Of a stretch of DNA of 64,000 nt, positions 57,733 through 64,000 are shown in pieces. Source of the DNA: Vibrio kanaloae (GTDB lineage Bacteria; Pseudomonadota; Gammaproteobacteria; Enterobacterales; Vibrionaceae); NCBI RefSeq assembly GCF_024347535.1, contig NZ_AP025497.1, forward strand, positions 2,108,001 through 2,172,000, in the 5' to 3' direction. Every line of letters starts with the position of its first letter. Position 1 is the first letter of the stretch. The notes under the pieces were generated by a model, which had not been told where the DNA came from, ran no database searches, and saw only the letters and a program-made list of their open reading frames with translations. The position numbers and the translations under genes were made by a program.

Positions 57733-59583
57733 ATGAAAAAAATATTCAAATTTATCGGTATGATTTTTAAAGGGATTTGGAAGCTCATTACGTTTGTACG
57801 TCTTGCGCTTGTTAACATCATCTTTTTACTCAGTATCGCCATCATTTACTTTGTATACTTCCACTCGACTACGACTAAGCCGGTCGTTCCACAACAATCG
57901 GCTTTAGTACTTAACCTATCGGGTCCAATTGTAGAACAAAGCCGTTATATCAACCCGATGGACTCCGTAACAGGGTCATTGCTTGGTAAAGACTTTCCGA
58001 AAGAAAACGTACTGTTTGATATTGTTGAAACGATTCGCTACGCCAAAGACGATGAAAACGTAACGGGCATTGTGTTAGCGCTTAAAGAGCTACCAGAAAC
58101 CAATCTAACCAAGCTTCGTTACATTGCTAAGGCACTGAACGAGTTCAAAGCAGCTGGTAAGCCGATTTATGCGGTAGGTGACTTTTACAACCAGAGCCAA
58201 TACTACCTAGCGAGCTACGCGACTAAAGTATTCTTGTCGCCAGATGGTGGTGTCCTTCTTAAAGGCTACAGCGCTTATTCACTTTATTACAAAACCTTAT
58301 TAGAGAAGCTAGACGTGAACACACATGTGTTCCGAGTAGGCACTTACAAGTCTGCAATCGAGCCTTTTATTCGTGACGACATGTCAGATGCTTCCAAAGA
58401 GTCAGCATCACGTTGGCTAGGCCAACTGTGGGGTGCATACGTCGATGACGTGACCAACAATCGCCAAATAGATGCTAAAACTCTAAACCCAAGCATGGAA
58501 TCATTCTTGGAAGACCTTGAGTCAGTAGACGGTGATATCGCAAAACTGGCAGAAAAGCTTGGCTTAATTGATGAGCTAGCGACTCGCCAGCAAGTACGAC
58601 TCAAACTTGCAGACGTGTTTGGCAGCGATGGTCAAGACAGCTACAACGCGCTTGGCTACTACGAATACCGTGCAACGATGCTTCCAGACCTAACAAGTGA
58701 ATCGCATGATGTTGCTGTAATTGTTGCCAGTGGTGCCATTATGGATGGTAAGCAACCACGTGGTACGGTTGGTGGGGACACGACTGCCGCACTACTTCGC
58801 CAAGCTCGTAACGACGACAAAGTGAAAGCCGTCGTACTTCGAGTAGATAGCCCCGGTGGCAGCGCATTTGCTTCAGAAGTAATACGTAATGAAATAGAAG
58901 CAATCAAACAAGCAGGCAAACCTGTTGTCGTGTCCATGTCTAGCCTTGCCGCTTCTGGTGGTTATTGGATCTCTATGAGCGCGGACAAGATCTTAGCTCA
59001 ACCAACCACACTAACTGGCTCGATTGGTATCTTCAGCGTCATCACGACCTTCGAAAAAGGACTAAATGACATTGGTGTTTACACTGATGGCGTTGGCACA
59101 TCACCCTTCTCCGATCTGGGTATTACGACAGGACTAAGTGATGGCGCTAAAGACGCTTTTCAAATGGGCATTGAAAATGGCTACCGCCGTTTCATCAGCT
59201 TGGTTGGAGAAAATCGCAGCATGGACATTGGTTCCGTCGACGAGATCGCTCAAGGTAGAGTATGGACAGGTCAAGATGCGATGCAGAGAGGCCTAGTCGA
59301 TGAAATTGGTGATTTTGATGATGCGATTGCAGCGGCGGCTTCACTTGCCGAGTTAGAAACCTACAACATTTACTGGGTGGAAGAGCCTCTTTCAGCAACT
59401 GAACAATTTATTCAAGAATTCATGAATCAAGTCCAGATGTCGATTGGTCTTGATATTCAATCCATGATACCTAGCAGTTTACAGCCAGTTACTCAGCAGT
59501 TAGCTCAAGATAGCCAGCTGTTAGGCAGCTTTAACGACCCACAAGGCCGTTATGCTTTTTGCTTAAACTGCCAAGTTCAATAA
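57733..59583 (+). CDS. sppA: Signal peptide peptidase SppA (protease IV)
   Basis: Inner-membrane serine protease that degrades cleaved signal peptides (616 residues; E. coli 618). It has one N-terminal membrane helix (LVNIIFLLSIAIIYFVYF) and two S49 peptidase domains. The catalytic Lys lies in RVGTYKSAIEPFIR and the catalytic Ser in SLAASGGYWISM. GGAGAAAGA precedes the ATG. A possible promoter TTGAGC-N16-GATACT lies at 57634-57661. The gene is followed by ansA, as in E. coli. Confidence 0.96.
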   Translation: MKKIFKFIGMIFKGIWKLITFVRLALVNIIFLLSIAIIYFVYFHSTTTKPVVPQQSALVLNLSGPIVEQSRYINPMDSVTGSLLGKDFPKENVLFDIVETIRYAKDDENVTGIVLALKELPETNLTKLRYIAKALNEFKAAGKPIYAVGDFYNQSQYYLASYATKVFLSPDGGVLLKGYSAYSLYYKTLLEKLDVNTHVFRVGTYKSAIEPFIRDDMSDASKESASRWLGQLWGAYVDDVTNNRQIDAKTLNPSMESFLEDLESVDGDIAKLAEKLGLIDELATRQQVRLKLADVFGSDGQDSYNALGYYEYRATMLPDLTSESHDVAVIVASGAIMDGKQPRGTVGGDTTAALLRQARNDDKVKAVVLRVDSPGGSAFASEVIRNEIEAIKQAGKPVVVSMSSLAASGGYWISMSADKILAQPTTLTGSIGIFSVITTFEKGLNDIGVYTDGVGTSPFSDLGITTGLSDGAKDAFQMGIENGYRRFISLVGENRSMDIGSVDEIAQGRVWTGQDAMQRGLVDEIGDFDDAIAAAASLAELETYNIYWVEEPLSATEQFIQEFMNQVQMSIGLDIQSMIPSSLQPVTQQLAQDSQLLGSFNDPQGRYAFCLNCQVQ

Positions 59584-59598
59584 GGTAAACCAATAACC

Positions 59599-59631
59599 AA
59601 GAGGCGCCTCTGTGTTAGGTGCCTCTTTTTA
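59599..59631 (+). terminator. Terminator after sppA
   Basis: Stem AAGAGGC (59599-59605) pairs with GCCTCTT (59621-59627), then T-run. Confidence 0.85.
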
Positions 59632-59693
59632 TTGCATGACAATCCGCTATAATTGCCCTCCTGTTCCCTATATCACACTAAGTATTAATCGCT

Positions 59694-60710
59694 ATGGAAA
59701 GAAAACACATCTATATCGCGTACACTGGCGGTACTATTGGCATGCAGAAATCTGTTGATCACGGTTATGTCCCAGTCGCAGGTTTCATGGATAAGCAGCT
59801 AGCTGGCATGCCTGAATTCCATCGCCCAGAGATGCCTGAGTACACCATACATGAATACTCTCCGTTAATGGACTCTTCAGATATGACGCCGCTTGATTGG
59901 CAGACTATCGCTGATGATATCCGAGCGAACTACGATAAATACGATGGTTTCGTGATCTTGCACGGTACTGACACAATGGCTTACACCGCTTCTGCGCTGT
60001 CGTTCATGTTAGAAAACCTAGGCAAGCCTGTGATTGTAACGGGCTCTCAGATTCCACTCGCAGAGCTACGCTCAGATGGACAAGCCAACCTACTGAACGC
60101 ACTGCACATCGCGGCGAATTACCCTATCAACGAAGTGACACTGTTCTTCAACAACAGGTTGATGCGTGGTAACCGTAGCACCAAATCACACGCTGATGGC
60201 TTCAATGCGTTTACTTCCCCAAACCTGACCCCATTGCTAGAAGCGGGTATCAACATCCAACTTAGCAATAACGTAAAAGTAAACGAACAACCAAGAGGTG
60301 CGTTTAAGGTTCATAACATTACTCCGCAACCTATCGGCGTGATCACAATGTACCCAGGCATCTCACACGAAGTGATCCGCAACACGCTGTTGCAACCAGT
60401 TAATGCAATGATTCTGCTTACTTTTGGTGTCGGTAATGCGCCACAAAACCCCGAACTTCTTCAACACTTAAAAGAGGCCTCAGAGCGAGGTGTCATTGTG
60501 GTGAACTTGACTCAATGCTTGGCGGGTAAAGTCAACATGGGGGGTTACGCAACAGGCTGTGCCTTAGCGGAAGCAGGTGTAATCAGTGGTTACGATATGA
60601 CCCCAGAAGCGGCATTAGCGAAGTTACACTATCTATTAAGCCAGAGCTTGAGCTATGAAGAAGTGAAGACTCAGATGCAACAAGTGTTACGTGGTGAGAT
60701 GAACTTATAA
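59694..60710 (+). CDS. ansA: Cytoplasmic L-asparaginase I
   Basis: Hydrolyses asparagine to aspartate and ammonia in the cytoplasm. The 338-residue product (E. coli 338) has the two active-site signatures YTGGTIGMQ (first catalytic Thr) and VILHGTDTMAYTAS (second Thr and Asp). There is no signal peptide, so it is the type I enzyme and not the periplasmic type II. It follows sppA by about 110 bases with a terminator between, so it probably has its own promoter. Confidence 0.95.
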   Translation: MERKHIYIAYTGGTIGMQKSVDHGYVPVAGFMDKQLAGMPEFHRPEMPEYTIHEYSPLMDSSDMTPLDWQTIADDIRANYDKYDGFVILHGTDTMAYTASALSFMLENLGKPVIVTGSQIPLAELRSDGQANLLNALHIAANYPINEVTLFFNNRLMRGNRSTKSHADGFNAFTSPNLTPLLEAGINIQLSNNVKVNEQPRGAFKVHNITPQPIGVITMYPGISHEVIRNTLLQPVNAMILLTFGVGNAPQNPELLQHLKEASERGVIVVNLTQCLAGKVNMGGYATGCALAEAGVISGYDMTPEAALAKLHYLLSQSLSYEEVKTQMQQVLRGEMNL

Positions 60711-60832
60711 GATTGTTAAGTGGTCCTTGAGCCAAGGCCTTGACGTGAATCCTGTCGTTTCACGATGATAATCAAAGGGTTTTAACGTGAACTAAGTCGT
60801 TTTATTGCTTACAAATAAACAACTTAACAATA

Positions 60833-60859
60833 AAAGGGATGGCACAGTGCCACCCCTTT
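60833..60859 (-). terminator. Terminator after yeaC
   Basis: Stem AAAGGG plus GGCAC (60833-60845) pairs with GTGCC and CCCTTT (60847-60859) with small internal loops. The minus strand then reads TTTTATTG. Confidence 0.72.
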
Positions 60860-60873
60860 GTTGTAATTTAAGA

Positions 60874-61155
60874 TTAATGATTTGGGTTAACCCTAACAAT
60901 ATCTTCTTGGTCTGATTTAAACTGTTTCTTTAGTTCAGACTTAGATTTAAAACTCATCTCACCGCCAGCTGCAATTGTCATATGTTGAGCTTCAGAGTTA
61001 TGTTTAGATTGGTATAACATAACCGCTTGCATACACGAATCGCGCTGTTCTTTTGAGAGCACCGTGCCTTCTGGCCATTTACCCGTTTCAACAGCGTAAG
61101 TTAAACGTTCGTAGACTTCGGGAGTCATTGCGCTAAGAAGTTGTTCTGCATCCAT
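60874..61155 (-). CDS. yeaC: YeaC family protein (DUF1315)
   Basis: A 93-residue protein of unknown function. The ATG at 61155 gives MDAEQLLSAMTPEVYERLTY, matching E. coli YeaC (90 residues, MNIDDVINAMTPEVYQRL). The longer frame begins with GTG. Conserved parts are VETGKWPEGTVLSKEQRD and AVMLYQSKH. It lies near msrB and gapA as in E. coli, although a lipoprotein gene is inserted between. Confidence 0.9.
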   Translation of the reverse strand: MDAEQLLSAMTPEVYERLTYAVETGKWPEGTVLSKEQRDSCMQAVMLYQSKHNSEAQHMTIAAGGEMSFKSKSELKKQFKSDQEDIVRVNPNH

Positions 61156-61260
61156 GGTAAAAGCCTTAGTTTTAACAATTTTCACCAGAAAATAACCCGT
61201 AACAGAATTGAGTCAAGAACCTGACCGAAAATAAGTGTATTTGATCACAAGTGAAGGAAT

Positions 61261-62076
61261 ATGAAAATTATGAAATGGTTGGCGGTTGGCATATTGCCTC
61301 TCACTTTAGTTGGGTGTCTTGAAGGGAACAAAAACACCGATCAGTTGTGCCAAAGCAACCCGGCGTTACAGTGTGAGCAATTGAACATGAATGACGGTCA
61401 ATGTCGCGTTGCGCGTACCGACCTTATATGGCATCGATTTGAAGTCCAAAAACAACCAACCGAAACCAATAAGATTAAAGAATTTAAACTGGTCACTGCC
61501 TATAAGAAATGCCTAGAGCTTGCCGCACAGATCGAGACGATCGACCAATCCAAACTTCAAGAACGCCGCTTTACCTCTTTAATGCACAGTATTGAAGAGT
61601 CTGAACGCATTGTTGAAGAACTAGCTCAATCAGACACGCCTGAAACACTCTACTTTTTGTGGTCACAAACTGGCGACATCAGCGCAAGGCGCAGTTTCTT
61701 ACAGTTAGAAGGAAAAGAAGCCTTAAATACCGCAGAAATGCAGTATGCCTTAGCGACTTTCTATACCACGAGAGATCATGCTAAAACGTTAAAATTGCTC
61801 AATAATGCCCTGACATTATCTAATGGTTCAATCGTTAATACTGAAATCTTCAAGTCTATGGCCAGCATCAACCACAGCCTAGGTCACATGGAAAAAGCGT
61901 ACGTGTGGGCAATGGTAGCCAAAGAATTTAATGTACCGATAGCATCTGAAGCGGAGTTGGCTGTTCTTTATCGTTTCGCCAAGCCAAAATACCAACAGTT
62001 AAACAAAGATGCTGATAAAATTGTCGAAGCTATTGAAGATGGAGTTTACAGCTCTTCCGTAATCCCAAATTATTGA
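61261..62076 (+). CDS. DUF2989-family lipoprotein
   Basis: A 271-residue predicted lipoprotein with lipobox LVGC (Cys19, next residue Leu). Cys residues in the mature part (LCQSNPALQC, QCRV, KKCLEL) may form disulfides. The C-terminal half has a TPR-like pattern (AEMQYALATFYTTRDHAKTLKLLNNAL). I assign DUF2989 from memory of similar Vibrio and Shewanella proteins; the function is unknown. Single gene, closed by a terminator. Confidence 0.78.
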   Translation: MKIMKWLAVGILPLTLVGCLEGNKNTDQLCQSNPALQCEQLNMNDGQCRVARTDLIWHRFEVQKQPTETNKIKEFKLVTAYKKCLELAAQIETIDQSKLQERRFTSLMHSIEESERIVEELAQSDTPETLYFLWSQTGDISARRSFLQLEGKEALNTAEMQYALATFYTTRDHAKTLKLLNNALTLSNGSIVNTEIFKSMASINHSLGHMEKAYVWAMVAKEFNVPIASEAELAVLYRFAKPKYQQLNKDADKIVEAIEDGVYSSSVIPNY

Positions 62077-62102
62077 GCTTGCCGTTCCCACTTATTAAAA
62101 AT

Positions 62103-62133
62103 AAAAACAGCTACCATGATGGTAGCTGTTTTT
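62103..62133. terminator. Terminator after the DUF2989 gene
   Basis: Near-perfect stem AAAACAGCTACCA pairs with TGGTAGCTGTTTT around ATGA/TGAT, followed by T. Its A-run makes it able to act in both directions. Confidence 0.85.
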
Positions 62134-62223
62134 ATTTGTACTAGAGTTAACTCTGTAATCTGAGTCGTTCAAGGTTCCTTAAGCGACAAATGCGATCTGT
62201 AAGGATTAAACAATAGTGACAAG

Positions 62224-62622
62224 TTATTTCGTACTTTTGTCATTTTTGTTGAAAATTAACGACACCGAATTAACACAGAATCGCTCACCGGTTGTCTTCG
62301 GACCATCAGGAAAAACGTGACCTAAATGGCTATCACAAGCAGCACAACGGATCTCTACACGCTTCATTCCGTGACTTAGATCTTCTATATAGCGTACGGC
62401 TTCATCCGTTACAGGGGCATCAAAACTAGGCCATCCGCACCCAGAGTCGTATTTGTTATCCGACAGAAACAAAGGGCTTTCGCAGCATGTACAGCTATAG
62501 ATACCCGTCTCTTGGTTGTGTAGTAACTTACCGCTATATGGGGCTTCAGTACCACGTTGACGACACACTGCAAACTCGTCGTCTGATAGGCGTTCACGCC
62601 AGTATTCATCAGGCTTTATCAT
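62224..62622 (-). CDS. msrB: Peptide-methionine (R)-S-oxide reductase MsrB
   Basis: Repairs methionine-R-sulfoxide in proteins. The start is the ATG at 62622 ([17 protein letters not shown]) with AAGGA upstream; an extended frame has no support. The 132-residue product has the zinc-binding CTCC and CAAC pairs, [11 protein letters not shown], and the catalytic Cys in [12 protein letters not shown]. coli MsrB is 137. It is divergent from gapA, as in E. coli. Confidence 0.95.
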   Translation of the reverse strand: MIKPDEYWRERLSDDEFAVCRQRGTEAPYSGKLLHNQETGIYSCTCCESPLFLSDNKYDSGCGWPSFDAPVTDEAVRYIEDLSHGMKRVEIRCAACDSHLGHVFPDGPKTTGERFCVNSVSLIFNKNDKSTK

Positions 62623-63976
<1,354 letters not shown>

Positions 63977-64000
63977 TTTCTTTTTAGAAATCGCTTTAGA

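Overview
The window is core chromosome of a Vibrio-type marine gammaproteobacterium. Three things show this: a luxO-luxU pair with a divergent Qrr small RNA between luxO and uvrB, a polar-flagellar motY next to rnt, and neighbour pairs typical of Vibrio and relatives (sodB next to a VC2046-like gene, rnfABCDGE-nth, yejKLM, sppA-ansA, yeaC-msrB-gapA). Base composition looks even, and I see no transposase, integrase, CRISPR array, toxin-antitoxin pair or phage gene. The closest species cannot be fixed from the sequence alone.

Layout. 1-8 kb: end of pta, a glutathionyl-hydroquinone-reductase-like gene, and the oppABCDF oligopeptide importer. 8-12 kb: moaABCDE for molybdenum cofactor synthesis, preceded by a probable Moco riboswitch, then a divergent YvcK/YbhK-family gene. 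12-17 kb: luxU, luxO, Qrr1 with its sigma-54 promoter and LuxO site, uvrB with a LexA-like box, and tRNA-Asn. 17-25 kb: the Rnf electron-transport operon, whose RnfC carries ten Ala/Lys-rich tail repeats, then nth and gloA. 25-32 kb: a Fur-box-preceded small gene, motY/rnt, an NhaC/YuiF-like antiporter, a DsbA-like protein, grxD, sodB and a VC2046-family gene. 32-41 kb: a degenerate SDR, adhE with an FNR-like site, a MarC-family gene, a voltage-gated K+ channel with a zinc-ribbon tail, asd, and a second NhaC-type antiporter. 41-47 kb: an unusual lipoprotein, a membrane-anchored HPt protein without a kinase, and yejK / yejL-yejM. 47-55 kb: tRNA-Ser, a chemoreceptor, a histone-deacetylase-like hydrolase, a Fur-box-preceded microprotein-SDR-DUF3080 cluster, topB and ydjA. 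55-64 kb: fadH with a near-perfect FadR operator, sppA, ansA, yeaC, a DUF2989-type lipoprotein, msrB and gapA.

How the genes work together. Most are housekeeping: overflow and fermentation metabolism (pta, adhE, gapA), redox and oxidative-stress defence (rnf, sodB, grxD, msrB, gloA), peptide uptake (opp), and DNA repair (uvrB, nth, topB). The quorum-sensing relay LuxU to LuxO to Qrr1 is complete at its cytoplasmic end. Several start codons were moved from the longest open frame to an internal ATG or GTG with a Shine-Dalgarno sequence. No clearly new multi-gene system stands out. The least explained items are the orphan membrane HPt protein with its neighbouring doubly anchored lipoprotein, the RnfC repeat tail, the Fur-box microprotein/SDR cluster, and an SDR that has lost its catalytic Tyr-Lys motif.
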